Below are positions 9,328-19,073 of a DNA stretch of 64,000 bases, one piece after another. A program made the position numbers and the translations under genes. The DNA is taken from NCBI RefSeq assembly GCF_021190915.1, contig NZ_JAIOAP010000008.1, positions 124,001 through 188,000 on the forward strand, in the 5' to 3' direction. Numbering within the stretch: the stretch's first letter is position 1; each line of letters opens with the position of its first letter. The notes below the pieces were generated by a model that was not told the DNA's origin, searched no databases, and was given only the letters and a program-made list of their open reading frames with translations. Origin of the DNA: Cohnella silvisoli (GTDB taxonomy: Bacteria > Bacillota > Bacilli > Paenibacillales > Paenibacillaceae).

Positions 9328-10116
9328 ATGGTCGATCAAACACGTTCCCGGTTATCCCATCAAGATTTATGGCAGCGTTGGAAAGAGGACGAGGATCCGG
9401 ATGCGAGAAAGCTTCTGATCGAGCACTATTTGCCACTCGTGGATTATGTATCCAGTCGAATGGCTGTTGGCTTACCGAAGAACGTAACGAAAGACGACTT
9501 GGCCAGCAATGGCGCCATGGGTTTGATTGACGCCATTGAGAAGTTTGATTATCGGCGCGGGCTCCAATTCGAAACCTATGCATCGTGGAGAATCCGGGGC
9601 GCCATTATCGACGGGCTTCGCCAAGGCGACTGGGTCCCCCGATCGGTACGTGACAAAGCGAAAAAAATGGAGGACGCCTACGCGGTTTTGGAGCAGAAGA
9701 ATTTGCGTTCCGCTTCAGATGACGAGATATGCGCCTATTTGAATATTAGCGATAAAGAGTTCCAGCAGATGCTTCAAGAGGTTGCCGTTGCGGCTGTCTT
9801 TTCTCTGGAGGATCCGATCCGGGAGGAAGAATCCGAAACAAGGTTATCTCTTCTTGTCGATGATAAAGCGGTAAATCCGGAGTCTAAAGTTCATGAAACT
9901 TATCTGAAAGACTCCCTTCAATATGGAATTCAGAAATTAACGGAAAAAGAACGCACGGTCGTTTCTTTGTTTTATTACGACGACCTATCGTTAAGCGAGA
10001 TAGCCGAGGTCATGTGCTTATCGCCTTCAAGGATCTCTCAGCTCCATTCCAAAGCCATACTAAGACTCAGGGGAGCTCTCTCTAAGCAAAAGGAACAATT
10101 GCTTCAAAACGGATAA
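9328..10116 (+). CDS. sigD: RNA polymerase sigma factor SigD (sigma-28, FliA type)
   Basis: This sigma factor directs late flagellar, chemotaxis and autolysin genes. The 262-residue protein has region 2 (YLPLVDYVSSRMAVGLPKN, then FDYRRGLQFETYASWRIRGAIID, the -10 binding helix), region 3 (QGDWVPRSVRDKAKK) and region 4 with its helix-turn-helix LSLSEIAEVMCLSPSRISQLH. The GLPKNV and DGLRQGDWVPRSVR stretches are specific to sigma-28 rather than SigF/G. ATG follows AAGGATGGTGAGG. Its place near the end of the fla/che operon matches Bacillus. Confidence 0.96.
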   Translation: MVDQTRSRLSHQDLWQRWKEDEDPDARKLLIEHYLPLVDYVSSRMAVGLPKNVTKDDLASNGAMGLIDAIEKFDYRRGLQFETYASWRIRGAIIDGLRQGDWVPRSVRDKAKKMEDAYAVLEQKNLRSASDDEICAYLNISDKEFQQMLQEVAVAAVFSLEDPIREEESETRLSLLVDDKAVNPESKVHETYLKDSLQYGIQKLTEKERTVVSLFYYDDLSLSEIAEVMCLSPSRISQLHSKAILRLRGALSKQKEQLLQNG

Positions 10117-10132
10117 TAAGGAGGCGATATTT

Positions 10133-11548
10133 ATGCCTGACAATGGAAGTTTACCATTGGCGGAATGTCTACAAGTCACGGTTTCTGAAGATAAGATGCA
10201 AGCTTACTTGGTTTTCAGACGTGTCGAAGGTGATCTTAAGCTGACTTCTCGTGAATTGGAGCAATACATAAGCTCACAAGGAATTAAGCATGGGGTGCAG
10301 TCCGATACTCTCTATCTGATTGCGCAGAAACCCCAGGATTTTTTCTTTACGCAGAACGTCATTGCCATTGGAACTCCTCCGCTGCCAGGTATCGACGGTT
10401 ATGTCAAAGTCCTCTACGGAGAATCCAACGAGCAGGAGCGGCGTCCAACCGAAAGGGAAGACGGCAGCGTTGATTATAAAGAAGTCAAGCAATTGGCTAA
10501 CGTTAAAGCCGGCCAATTGATCGCAGAACGAGTACCCGCTCAGAAGGGTACTGCGGGTAAGGCGGTTACGGGCGAAGAGATCTTGCCGAAAGAGGGCAAG
10601 GATGCCCATTTCAAAGTCGGCAAAAATGTCGTCGTTAATCCGGAGAAGGTCGCGATGTATGCGGCTATCGACGGACTTGTAACCAAAACCGATAAAGAAA
10701 AATTGAACGTATTTCCCGTCTACGAGGTGAACGGGGATGTTGATTATAATATCGGCAACATCGATTTCGTAGGAACGGTTGTCATTAGAGGCAACATCCT
10801 GACCGGATTTCGGGTGAAAGCATCGGGTGACATACGGGTTACCGGCGGGATCGAAGGGGCGGAAGTGGAATCCGACGGTTCGATCGAAATTTCAGGAGGC
10901 ATTATCGGCAGCAACAAAGGTTTCGTTAAAGCGGGTCGCAATATTCGTTGCTCGTTCATACAAGAAGGCAACGTATTCGCCGGCGAGGACATTGTCGTAG
11001 CGCAAAGCATCATGCATGCCAATGTCCGGGCAGGACGGTCCGTTAAATGCGCCGGCGCTAAAGGGCTTATCGTCGGAGGATTAATTCAGGCGGGAGACCG
11101 CGTGACCGCTAGAATGATCGGAAATTCGATGTCGACGGCGACCGTGATCGAGGTAGGCGTCAGACCGGAGCTCCGCCAAGAACTTAACGAGTTAAGAGTG
11201 GTCATGCGGCAGCTGACCGAGAACATGGACAAGTCGGAGAAAGCGCTTGCCTTGCTCGACCAGATGGCTTCTATCGGACAATTAAGCGCGGATAAACTAG
11301 CCCTTAGGGTAAAGCTATCAGCCACCAAACGCCAAGCTATTGAAGATCTTGCCGCCAACAAGGAACGAGTTCTTGAAATCGAGAAGACGCTCGAGGATAC
11401 GACGACGGCGCGAGTCGATGCGGTCCATACCTTATGGGGAGGCACCAAAATCGTCATCGGCAGGTACACGAGATTCGTTAAAGACAGCTCTCAACGGGTA
11501 TCCTTCCGGTTTTCGGACGGCGATATCATCATGGTTCCCTTTTTCTAA
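10133..11548 (+). CDS. FapA / DUF342 family protein
   Basis: The 471-residue protein belongs to the FapA (DUF342) family, named from a Vibrio protein that affects flagellar assembly and polar localisation. The middle (residues ~190-330) is a beta-helix-like run of short repeats with the pattern GNI/GDI/GSI-x-I-x-GG (VVIRGNILTGFRVKASG, SDGSIEISGGIIGS, AGRNIRCSFIQEG). It is followed by a coiled-coil segment (~350-430) and a short beta tail. SD AAGGAGGCG precedes the ATG. It sits 16 bases after sigD. Family assignment is firm; the molecular function in Gram-positives is not established. Confidence 0.88.
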   Translation: MPDNGSLPLAECLQVTVSEDKMQAYLVFRRVEGDLKLTSRELEQYISSQGIKHGVQSDTLYLIAQKPQDFFFTQNVIAIGTPPLPGIDGYVKVLYGESNEQERRPTEREDGSVDYKEVKQLANVKAGQLIAERVPAQKGTAGKAVTGEEILPKEGKDAHFKVGKNVVVNPEKVAMYAAIDGLVTKTDKEKLNVFPVYEVNGDVDYNIGNIDFVGTVVIRGNILTGFRVKASGDIRVTGGIEGAEVESDGSIEISGGIIGSNKGFVKAGRNIRCSFIQEGNVFAGEDIVVAQSIMHANVRAGRSVKCAGAKGLIVGGLIQAGDRVTARMIGNSMSTATVIEVGVRPELRQELNELRVVMRQLTENMDKSEKALALLDQMASIGQLSADKLALRVKLSATKRQAIEDLAANKERVLEIEKTLEDTTTARVDAVHTLWGGTKIVIGRYTRFVKDSSQRVSFRFSDGDIIMVPFF

Positions 11549-11570
11549 ATCAAATGAGAGGTGAACGGCC

Positions 11571-11888
11571 ATGAGCTACAAATCGATCGATTTTCAAGCA
11601 TCCCTCCCCCGCACGGCGGAGATGTCGCCTTTGCAGCACCACCAACAGCAACGTCCGGCAACGGAACAATCTTTATTGGGACAACAGGCGATGAAAACGG
11701 CAGAACAACAAGCCAAGCGAAGCGTGAAAACGGAATCGACATCTAACGGTACGATATCGGAGCGACAGCCTCGCAATCGCAATAAAGCGTCAACGTCTTC
11801 TAAGAAACAGGATAATGAACAAGTACAAGAAGAAAGCCATGTATCTGAGCATCCTTACAAAGGTAAACATATTGATTTCGTAGGTTGA
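11571..11888 (+). CDS. Small hydrophilic protein of the motility operon, unknown function
   Basis: I see no known domain. The 105-residue product is Gln/Lys/Ser-rich and probably disordered in the middle, but it has defined ends: an N-terminal YKSIDFQASLPRTAEMSPLQ and a C-terminal HPYKGKHIDFVG. Similar end motifs occur, as I recall, in small proteins after sigD in other Bacillales, which argues for a real gene. SD AGAGGTG lies upstream of the ATG. A frame-shifted reading starting at 11561 covers the first half only and is not supported by SD spacing. Confidence 0.75.
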   Translation: MSYKSIDFQASLPRTAEMSPLQHHQQQRPATEQSLLGQQAMKTAEQQAKRSVKTESTSNGTISERQPRNRNKASTSSKKQDNEQVQEESHVSEHPYKGKHIDFVG

Positions 11889-11914
11889 TCTAAAGGCAAG
11901 AGAGGGGTTTTAAA

Positions 11915-12505
11915 GTGTTTCCGAGTCCATGGATGAGCATAGTGCTGCTAGGCGTGGCGATTACAGGGTACGCGTGGATGATGCCCAAGAAAAGCGGCAG
12001 CCGCGGGAAAGAATCGGGGTTCGTTAGCGAAGCGGCCTACGATCAATTGCTGGAAGATTTGGAAACCGAAAATCGGGAGCTTCTCGATGCAGTTGCCAAT
12101 TTCAAGAAAGAGCAGGATGAGACGGTCGATAAATTAGGACGCCGTATCGTCGACATGGAACATCAAATGAGAAAGTGGCAGGAACAATCCCAATCCCCCC
12201 CCGCTGCGGTACCATTCGATTCAAAGCCTCTGATTGCAGCAACGAATTCGTTCCCTTCCGATGAAATACTCGCGCCAACGCCAACCGTCCAACAGTCAAT
12301 TGAAGAACCCGTCGTAATTGCTGTGGCGGATGTCGCTGAAGTCGAATTGCCGCCGACGACCATCCGAGGCAGATATCCGGCGTTGCTGGAGATGCACGAT
12401 AAGGGCAGATCGGTCGAGCAAATCGCCAAGGCGATGGGGATGAACAAGGGCGAGGTGCAACTCATTTTGCAGCTCGCGCGTCGGGAGGAACAACACCATG
12501 CATAA
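11915..12505 (+). CDS. Membrane-anchored coiled-coil protein with C-terminal helix-turn-helix-like end (SwrB/DUF6115-like)
   Basis: The 196-residue protein has one N-terminal membrane segment (SPWMSIVLLGVAITGYAWMM), a coiled-coil stretch (about 45-90), a Pro/Ala/Val linker, and a C-terminal helix-turn-helix-like segment, LEMHDKGRSVEQIAKAMGM followed by NKGEVQLILQLARR. This architecture and the position between sigD and rpsB match SwrB (YlxL) of B. subtilis, which promotes flagellar type III export activation. The relationship is positional and architectural rather than a clear sequence match. GTG start behind AGAGAGGGG; the 3' end overlaps the next gene by 8 bases. Confidence 0.78.
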   Translation: MFPSPWMSIVLLGVAITGYAWMMPKKSGSRGKESGFVSEAAYDQLLEDLETENRELLDAVANFKKEQDETVDKLGRRIVDMEHQMRKWQEQSQSPPAAVPFDSKPLIAATNSFPSDEILAPTPTVQQSIEEPVVIAVADVAEVELPPTTIRGRYPALLEMHDKGRSVEQIAKAMGMNKGEVQLILQLARREEQHHA

Positions 12506-13043
12506 GTATCGCAGTTGGTTGATGGGGCTAGGTATCGGAATTATTCTCGGGTCTTCGATGCTTCAAATTATTCAGCTTGCCAAAAATCAAGCGGTTATGG
12601 TAGCGGATGAACCTATGACTCGCGAACAGTTGGATACTGAAGCGAAAAAAGCAGGTTTCGTTCTATCGCCAGCAGGTCAAACCCTGTATACGCAAGATCA
12701 ATTGAATGCCAAGATCGATGAAGCCGTCGCAGCTGCCTCGAAGGATGGAATAAACGACACTAAAGGAGCTCTGAAGCCGCCTGCTCCTTCCGAAACAGCG
12801 AATTCCGAGAATGCGGGTGCCGGCGACTCCGAGGATCCTAAAGCGGTTACCTTGTATATCCGTAAAAATATGACTTTGACCGAAGCGGCGGAGAGGTTGC
12901 AGAAGCTCGGCGTCATAGACGATGTCGAAGATTTCGTCAGAAGAGCAAAGTCCATTTCCAAGAAAATGAACGTTGGCACAGCCGTATTTACCGGTAAACC
13001 GAATTATAAACAAATAATGGCAGAGCTGACGCGCGAAAAATAA
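12498..13043 (+). CDS. Short MltG/YceG-like membrane protein (no lytic domain)
   Basis: The 181-residue product has an N-terminal membrane segment (WLMGLGIGIILGSSMLQII), a region of YlxW/LysM-less linker rich in Ala/Glu, and a C-terminal ~65 residues (AVTLYIRKNMTLTEAAERLQ, KLGVIDDVEDFVRRAK) resembling the small LysM-like domain that precedes the catalytic part of endolytic transglycosylase MltG. The catalytic YceG domain itself is absent, so an enzymatic role is unlikely. It may bind peptidoglycan near the flagellar export system; this is inference. It is the last gene of the motility cluster and overlaps its upstream neighbour. Confidence 0.75.
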   Translation: MHKYRSWLMGLGIGIILGSSMLQIIQLAKNQAVMVADEPMTREQLDTEAKKAGFVLSPAGQTLYTQDQLNAKIDEAVAAASKDGINDTKGALKPPAPSETANSENAGAGDSEDPKAVTLYIRKNMTLTEAAERLQKLGVIDDVEDFVRRAKSISKKMNVGTAVFTGKPNYKQIMAELTREK

Positions 13044-13094
13044 GTAAGCATACGGGTTTTTGGATAGAAATGATGTATTATTGGTATTCAGCCA

Positions 13095-13123
13095 TTGCGC
13101 GAGTGTAGTCGATATGGTATATT
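13095..13123 (+). promoter_or_regulatory. Sigma-A promoter of rpsB-tsf
   Basis: TTGCGC (13095-13100) and TATATT (13118-13123) are separated by 17 bases. This places transcription start near 13130 and gives an rpsB leader of about 125 nucleotides. The leader contains an imperfect hairpin closed by AACACA (near 13139) and TGTGTT (near 13179), so it may regulate translation, but I cannot assign it to a known leader class. Confidence 0.65.
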
Positions 13124-13255
13124 ATTTTTCGGTGTAAAAAACACACGCTTTTCAATTTCGTCAACGGTGCTTTTCTTGTGTTAAACGAGAGAGTTTTGGC
13201 GAAAGAGGCGAAGAGCGGCGGAGATTCACCAAAAACCACTAGGAGGTGCAGGAAG

Positions 13256-13954
13256 ATGGCAGTCATTTCCATGAAACAACTGCTCGAAGCAGGGGTACAT
13301 TTCGGACACCAAACACGTCGTTGGAACCCGAAAATGGATAAGTACATCTTTACTGAACGTAACGGAATTTACATTATCGATTTGCAGAAAACGGTTAAAA
13401 AAGTAGACGAGGCTTATAACTTCGTGCGTCAGCTCGGAGAGAACGGCGGAACGATGCTGTTCGTAGGAACGAAGAAGCAAGCTCAAGACTCCGTTAAGGA
13501 AGAAGCCGAGCGCAGCGGTCAATACTATATCAACCAACGTTGGTTGGGCGGTACGTTGACTAACTTCTCCACCATCCAAAAACGTACGGACCGTTTGCAC
13601 CAATTGGACAAATGGGAAAATGACGGTACTTTCGAAGTGCTGCCTAAGAAAGAGGTTATCATTCTCCGCAAAGAGAAAGATCGTCTCGAGAAATTCCTCG
13701 GCGGTATTAAAAATATGCGCAAATTGCCTGACGCTTTGTTCATCATCGATCCTCGCAAAGAGCGTATCGCCGTTGCCGAAGCCCGCAAACTAGGCATTCC
13801 GATCGTAGGCATCGTTGATACGAACTGCGATCCGGACGAGATCGACTACGTCATTCCGGGTAACGATGACGCAATCCGCGCCGTTAAGCTTTTGACGGCT
13901 AAGATGGCCGATGCGATCGTAGAAGCGCGCCAAGGCGAAGAAACAACGGCTTAA
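13256..13954 (+). CDS. rpsB: 30S ribosomal protein S2
   Basis: S2 binds the 30S head-body junction and completes small-subunit assembly. The 232-residue protein reads [20 protein letters not shown] at the start and has [17 protein letters not shown] and [19 protein letters not shown], all family hallmarks. The ATG is 7 bases after AGGAGGTG (13241-13248). An in-frame start at 13178 would add 26 residues with no family counterpart and lies within the leader. rpsB and tsf are neighbours as in most bacteria. Confidence 0.98.
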   Translation: MAVISMKQLLEAGVHFGHQTRRWNPKMDKYIFTERNGIYIIDLQKTVKKVDEAYNFVRQLGENGGTMLFVGTKKQAQDSVKEEAERSGQYYINQRWLGGTLTNFSTIQKRTDRLHQLDKWENDGTFEVLPKKEVIILRKEKDRLEKFLGGIKNMRKLPDALFIIDPRKERIAVAEARKLGIPIVGIVDTNCDPDEIDYVIPGNDDAIRAVKLLTAKMADAIVEARQGEETTA

Positions 13955-13980
13955 TTGCCACTTCAATGATACGAAACAAT

Positions 13981-14022
13981 CAAAGGGTGGTCAGAAGAGA
14001 ACCTTCTCACCGCCCTTTTTTT
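13981..14022 (+). terminator. Hairpin terminator or attenuator between rpsB and tsf
   Basis: AAAGGGTGGT (13982-13991) pairs with ACCGCCCTTT (14009-14018, one G.U), with an inner AGAAG/CTTCT extension, followed by a run of seven T. It should end or thin transcription after rpsB, so tsf would depend on readthrough. Confidence 0.8.
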
Positions 14023-14091
14023 CAAAAACCAAACGAGTCGCTTCCCTCGCAGGCAGTAGCCAAGGGGAGCCTATAATTAGGAGGAGTCCAC

Positions 14092-14742
14092 GTGGCAATA
14101 AATGCAGCAGACGTTAAATCGCTCCGCGAAAGAACCGGAGCAGGCATGTTGGATTGCAAGAAAGCGTTAGAGGAAGCGAATGGCGACCTGACCAAAGCAG
14201 GAGAACTTCTTCGCGAGAAAGGCCTTGCGGCTGCCGCGAAAAAAGGCGATCGCATCGCTACGGAAGGCGTAGTTGAATCTTATATCCACGCCGGCGGACG
14301 CATCGGCGTTCTCGTAGAAGTTAACTGCGAGACCGATTTCGTAGGTAAAACGGATCAATTCCGCTCTTTCGTTAAAGACATCGCTATGCAAATCGCGGCC
14401 GCTAACCCGAAATTCCTGAGCCGTGAAGAAGTATCGCAAGCAGAGTTGGACAAAGAAAAAGAAATTCTCCGCAACCAAGCGCTTAACGAAGGCAAACCGG
14501 AGAAAATCGTCGATAAAATGGTCGAAGGCCGCATGAACAAGTACTATGAGGAAAACGTCCTCTTGGAGCAATCGTTCGTTAAGGATCCGGACAAAACGAT
14601 CACGACGCTGCTGAATGAGAAGATTGCTGCCATCGGCGAGAAAATCTCCATTCGCAGATTCGTTCGTTTCGAATTGGGCGAAGGCTTGGAGAAAAAAGTG
14701 GATAACTTCGTCGAAGAAGTTATGGCTCAAGTCAAACATTAA
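14092..14742 (+). CDS. tsf: Translation elongation factor Ts
   Basis: EF-Ts is the nucleotide exchange factor of EF-Tu. The 216-residue protein begins [20 protein letters not shown] and has [16 protein letters not shown] and [17 protein letters not shown], the EF-Tu contacting motifs. The start is GTG, 5 bases after AGGAGGAG. It has the short form of the dimerisation domain typical of many Firmicutes. Confidence 0.97.
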   Translation: MAINAADVKSLRERTGAGMLDCKKALEEANGDLTKAGELLREKGLAAAAKKGDRIATEGVVESYIHAGGRIGVLVEVNCETDFVGKTDQFRSFVKDIAMQIAAANPKFLSREEVSQAELDKEKEILRNQALNEGKPEKIVDKMVEGRMNKYYEENVLLEQSFVKDPDKTITTLLNEKIAAIGEKISIRRFVRFELGEGLEKKVDNFVEEVMAQVKH

Positions 14743-14751
14743 TAATAACGA

Positions 14752-14783
14752 ATTTAGGGGGCACAGTGTGTTCCCTATTTTTT
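14752..14783 (+). terminator. Hairpin terminator between tsf and pyrH
   Basis: TAGGGGGCAC (14755-14764) and GTGTTCCCTA (14768-14777) form a 10-bp stem with two G.U pairs and an AGT loop, followed by TTTTTT (14778-14783). It is a textbook intrinsic terminator in an otherwise continuous translation cluster. Confidence 0.85.
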
Positions 14784-14798
14784 AAACTTAAGACATGA

Positions 14799-15541
<743 letters not shown>

Positions 15542-15542
<1 letters not shown>

Positions 15543-16096
15543 TGCCTCAGGAAATCAAGAAAGACGCAGAAGATCGCATGGAGAAAGCTTTGGGAGCGTT
15601 GAAACGCGACTTAACGACGTTAAGGGCAGGCCGCGCTTCGGGTGCTATGTTGGATCGGGTGCAAGTGGATTACTACGGTACGCCGACTCCGATTAACCAG
15701 ATGGGTTCGGTTAACACGCCGGACTCCCGCACGTTGATTATTACGCCATGGGACAAAACGGCGCTGGCAGCGATCGAGAAAGCGATCCAGAAGTCGGATC
15801 TCGGCTTGACGCCTGCTAACGACGGGTCCATCATTCGCCTTAACATCCCGCCGCTCACGGAAGAACGTCGCGCGGATTTAGCCAAATCGACGAAGAAGTT
15901 CGGAGAAGAAGCTAAAGTAGCGATTCGCAACATTCGCCGCGATGCGAACGACGAGATTAAGAAAAAAGAAAAAGGCGATATCTCCGAGGATGAATCGCGC
16001 CGCCATCAAGAAGACGTTCAGAAGATGACGGACCGATTTGTCGCTGAAGTCGATAAAATTTTGATCGCAAAAGAAAAAGAGATTATGGAAGTTTGA
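15542..16096 (+). CDS. frr: Ribosome recycling factor
   Basis: RRF, with EF-G, splits post-termination ribosomes. The 184-residue protein has the classic three-helix bundle and hinge sequence: [30 protein letters not shown], then [13 protein letters not shown] and [10 protein letters not shown]. Start ATG overlaps the pyrH stop. Length is standard. Confidence 0.98.
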
Positions 16097-16108
16097 TTTG
16101 AACGGTGA

Positions 16109-16143
16109 TGACCCCTCCGAAAGGTGGGGTTTATTCTCTTTTG
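16109..16143 (+). terminator. Weak hairpin terminator after frr
   Basis: ACCCCTCC (16111-16118), loop GAAA and GGTGGGGT (16123-16130) form a GNRA-capped stem with one T-T mismatch. The following tract TTATTCTCTTTT is T-rich but broken, so termination is probably partial. A second small hairpin AGCGAG/CTCGCT (16151-16171) lies just before the uppS SD. Confidence 0.55.
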
Positions 16144-16187
16144 GTTAGCTAGCGAGTGGGCATAGCTCGCTCTTAGGGGGAAGAACC

Positions 16188-16988
16188 ATGAGTAAGTTCA
16201 GCAATTGGCTTCGTAAGCTTCGTATCGGGGTTTTCACGGAAAGCGACATCAATCTCATGCAGGTTAAGACCGAAGAAGAGCCTACAGGAGATAATATACC
16301 GGAACACGTGGCCATCATCATGGACGGAAATGGCCGGTGGGCCAAAGCTAGAGGTTTGCCTCGTATTGCCGGGCACCATAACGGAATGAAGGCCGTCAAA
16401 CGGATTACGAAAGCGGCAGATCGGGTTGGCGTCAAAGTGTTGACCTTATACGCTTTTTCTACGGAAAATTGGAAACGGCCGAAGGCGGAAGTGGAATTCC
16501 TGATGAAATTGCCGCAGGAATTTTTGTCGTTGGAACTAAGCGAACTTATCGATAATAACGTACAGGTCAGAATGATGGGAAACCGTGATCTGCTGCCGGA
16601 TCACACGTTAGCCGCGGTTGAAGAAGCGGTCCGGAAGACGGAGCATAATACGGGACTCATTCTAAATTTTGCACTGAATTACGGCAGCCGGATTGAAATG
16701 GTGGAAGCGGCGAAACAATTGGCGCGCAAAGCGGCGGCTGGAGAAATAGATCCGGAGACAATCGAAGAAGCCGATTTCGAGAAGCTGCTGCTTTCAAGCG
16801 GACTTCCCGATCCGGATTTGCTTATCCGCACAAGCGGCGAACTGAGATTAAGCAATTTCATGTTATGGCAGCTCGCTTATAGCGAATTTTGGTTCACCGA
16901 CGTGTATTGGCCGGAATTCAGCGAACAACATTTATTCGACGCCATCCGCGAGTATCAGCGGCGTGCGCGCCGTTACGGGGGGCTATGA
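16188..16988 (+). CDS. uppS: Undecaprenyl diphosphate synthase (isoprenyl transferase)
   Basis: UppS condenses eight IPP units in cis onto FPP to make the C55 carrier lipid for peptidoglycan and teichoic acid. The 266-residue protein has the catalytic D46 in IIMDGNGRWAKARGL, LYAFSTENWKRP, and the C-terminal SDPDLLIRTSGE-type motif (here PDPDLLIRTSGELRLSNFML). An extra ~30 residues precede the conserved core. SD AGGGGGAAG. cdsA begins 4 bases after its stop. Confidence 0.97.
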   Translation: MSKFSNWLRKLRIGVFTESDINLMQVKTEEEPTGDNIPEHVAIIMDGNGRWAKARGLPRIAGHHNGMKAVKRITKAADRVGVKVLTLYAFSTENWKRPKAEVEFLMKLPQEFLSLELSELIDNNVQVRMMGNRDLLPDHTLAAVEEAVRKTEHNTGLILNFALNYGSRIEMVEAAKQLARKAAAGEIDPETIEEADFEKLLLSSGLPDPDLLIRTSGELRLSNFMLWQLAYSEFWFTDVYWPEFSEQHLFDAIREYQRRARRYGGL

Positions 16989-16992
16989 CATC

Positions 16993-17784
16993 ATGGGTCA
17001 GCGGCTGGTAACCGGCGTCATAGCCGGTGCGGCTTTTATTGGTCTGTTAGTTGCCGGTGGATGGTATTACACCGGATTGTTAGTTCTGTTGGCGGTAATC
17101 GGTTATTGGGAATATGTTCGGCTGAATGGACAAGCCTGGATGCGATTGGATGTGCTGATTGGCTATGTTGCCGTCTTGTTGATCGTATTGCCGCAGCTGC
17201 CTTTCGGCTGGGATAAGCCTTCATACGCGACGATCGTTTGGTTGTCGATGTTCATTTTCCTGTGCGGAACGGTGTTCAGTAAAAACCGGATTCAACTCGA
17301 GCACGTGAGCGTATTGTTTCTAGGGGTCGTATACATAGGAACGGGTTTTCACTATATGGCGCTAACCCGGGATCTTGAACACGGTATTTTCTGGTCCGCC
17401 CTTACGTTTGCTTGCATATGGGCTTCGGATGCCGGAGCTTATTTCGTAGGAAAAGCGATTGGCAGGACGAAGCTCTGGCCGGCGATTAGCCCCAACAAGA
17501 CGATCGAAGGCGCTTTGGGCGGCTTAGCGATCGCTGTTATTACCGGGCTAATCTTCAGCTATTTCAGATCGGAATGGCTTGGATACGGTCAGGCGATGCT
17601 CATCGGTCTGACGGCGGCCGTCGCAGGTCAGCTTGGAGACCTGGTTCAATCCGCTTACAAGCGTTTCCGCGACGTTAAGGATTCCGGACGTCTGCTCCCG
17701 GGACACGGCGGAGTGCTGGATCGCACGGACAGTTGGCTCATCGTATTTCCGCTTGTTCACCTGCTTGGTCTATTGACGCAATAA
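16993..17784 (+). CDS. cdsA: Phosphatidate cytidylyltransferase
   Basis: CdsA makes CDP-diacylglycerol from phosphatidate and CTP, the branch point to PG and PE synthesis, in the membrane. The 263-residue protein has about eight hydrophobic segments and the family motifs [17 protein letters not shown] and [12 protein letters not shown], then the C-terminal signature [21 protein letters not shown] chose the ATG at 16993 behind GGGGGG; an upstream start at 16963 would overlap uppS by 26 bases and has no SD. Confidence 0.95.
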   Translation: MGQRLVTGVIAGAAFIGLLVAGGWYYTGLLVLLAVIGYWEYVRLNGQAWMRLDVLIGYVAVLLIVLPQLPFGWDKPSYATIVWLSMFIFLCGTVFSKNRIQLEHVSVLFLGVVYIGTGFHYMALTRDLEHGIFWSALTFACIWASDAGAYFVGKAIGRTKLWPAISPNKTIEGALGGLAIAVITGLIFSYFRSEWLGYGQAMLIGLTAAVAGQLGDLVQSAYKRFRDVKDSGRLLPGHGGVLDRTDSWLIVFPLVHLLGLLTQ

Positions 17785-17818
17785 TCCGGTTATACATAAA
17801 GAGCAAGTGGAGGTTCTT

Positions 17819-18961
17819 ATGAAAAAGGTAGCCGTGCTCGGGAGTACGGGGTCCATCGGTACCCAGACGCTTGACGTCATTTCTCGTTACCCTGAGGAGT
17901 TCGAAGTTGTTGGCTTAGCGGCAGGAAACAATGTGTCATTGCTGCTGGAACAGGTGCAAGCTTTTCGCCCGAAATGGGTTTCCGCCGCTACCAAAGCTTT
18001 GGCAGACCAAGTCCAATCCCAGGTTGGCGCAGAAGTTCGCGTTGTGCATGGGGAAGCGGGTCTGACGGAAATCGCGGGACATTCTGGAGCCGATTATGTC
18101 GTCTGCGCATTGGTGGGCAGTCTAGGATTGACGTCCACCCTTGCTGCGATTGAAGCGGGGGCAGACATCGGTCTTGCCAACAAAGAAACTTTAGTTACCG
18201 CAGGGCATCTCGTCATGCAAAGGGCGCGGGATAAAGGCGTATCCATTCTGCCGGTAGACAGCGAGCATTCTGCCATCTTCCAGTGCCTTAACGGAGAAAA
18301 TAATAAAGCGATTAAACGGATCATGCTGACGGCATCCGGGGGCAGCTTTCGCGACCTAGCACGTGATCAACTCGCGAATGTGACGGTCGAGAGTGCGCTG
18401 AAGCATCCGAATTGGAGCATGGGCGCGAAAGTCACGATCGATTCCGCAACGATGGCCAACAAAGGGCTTGAAGTGATCGAAGCCCATTGGTTATTTGATT
18501 TGCCTTACGATCAAATCGATGTTGTCATTCACCCGGAGAGCATCGTCCATTCCATGGTTGAATTCGAGGATACGAGCGTCATGGCACAGCTTGGCAATCC
18601 CGACATGCGCGTTCCGATTCAATATGCGCTCACCTACCCGGAGCGCAAGCGATCCCCGGCATCCGCGCTTGATTTAATCGCCCAAGGGACGCTGCATTTC
18701 CGGCCGATGGACTTTAACCGATACCCTTGCTTGCGTTTAGCCTATGAAGCGGGGCGAAGCGGCGGAACGGCAACTACGGCGTTCAATGCGGCGAATGAAG
18801 TCGCTGTCGCGCGGTTTCTGAAAGGCGAAATTCCATTTCTCGCAATCGAAGACATCATCGAGAAAGTGTTGACTCGGCATACTGCGGTTACGAATCCAAA
18901 CTTAGAAGACATTCTTGAGACAGATGGCTGGGCTAGAAGAGAAGCGGCGGCACCGGAATAA
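17819..18961 (+). CDS. dxr: 1-deoxy-D-xylulose-5-phosphate reductoisomerase
   Basis: Dxr converts DXP to MEP with NADPH, the committed step of the MEP isoprenoid route, and so feeds UppS nearby. The 380-residue protein has the NADPH motif [14 protein letters not shown], then [21 protein letters not shown] (metal site), [10 protein letters not shown] and [20 protein letters not shown]. The ATG at 17819 follows GTGGAGG; an upstream GTG at 17807 is the SD itself. Confidence 0.97.
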   Translation: MKKVAVLGSTGSIGTQTLDVISRYPEEFEVVGLAAGNNVSLLLEQVQAFRPKWVSAATKALADQVQSQVGAEVRVVHGEAGLTEIAGHSGADYVVCALVGSLGLTSTLAAIEAGADIGLANKETLVTAGHLVMQRARDKGVSILPVDSEHSAIFQCLNGENNKAIKRIMLTASGGSFRDLARDQLANVTVESALKHPNWSMGAKVTIDSATMANKGLEVIEAHWLFDLPYDQIDVVIHPESIVHSMVEFEDTSVMAQLGNPDMRVPIQYALTYPERKRSPASALDLIAQGTLHFRPMDFNRYPCLRLAYEAGRSGGTATTAFNAANEVAVARFLKGEIPFLAIEDIIEKVLTRHTAVTNPNLEDILETDGWARREAAAPE

Positions 18962-18973
18962 AACGCGAGGGTG

Positions 18974-19024
18974 TATTCTCTTGTAACGGCTCGGAGAATA
19001 ATGTTAATCTAAGGACAGCCGTTA
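18974..19024 (+). other. Candidate H-type RNA pseudoknot between dxr and rseP
   Basis: Two inverted repeats interlock. TATTCTC (18974-18980) pairs with GAGAATA (18994-19000), and TAACGGCT (18984-18991) pairs with AGCCGTTA (19017-19024). The loops would be 3, 2 and 16 nucleotides, a geometry compatible with an H-type pseudoknot, or with two mutually exclusive hairpins. There is no T-tract, so it is not a plain terminator. It ends about 36 bases before the rseP SD. Function is unknown. Confidence 0.4.
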
Positions 19025-19073
19025 GAAGCAAGTGTGCGGCAGTCATCGTGCTTGGGACAAAGGGGTTGGAATG

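Noticed and set aside
13178..13255. N-terminal extension of S2 starting at 13178
   Set aside because: The extra 26 residues match no S2, and the strong AGGAGGTG sits just before the ATG at 13256.
14072..14077. Perfect TATAAT before tsf as a promoter
   Set aside because: No acceptable -35 at 16-18 bases, and the start site would fall inside the tsf SD, giving no usable leader.
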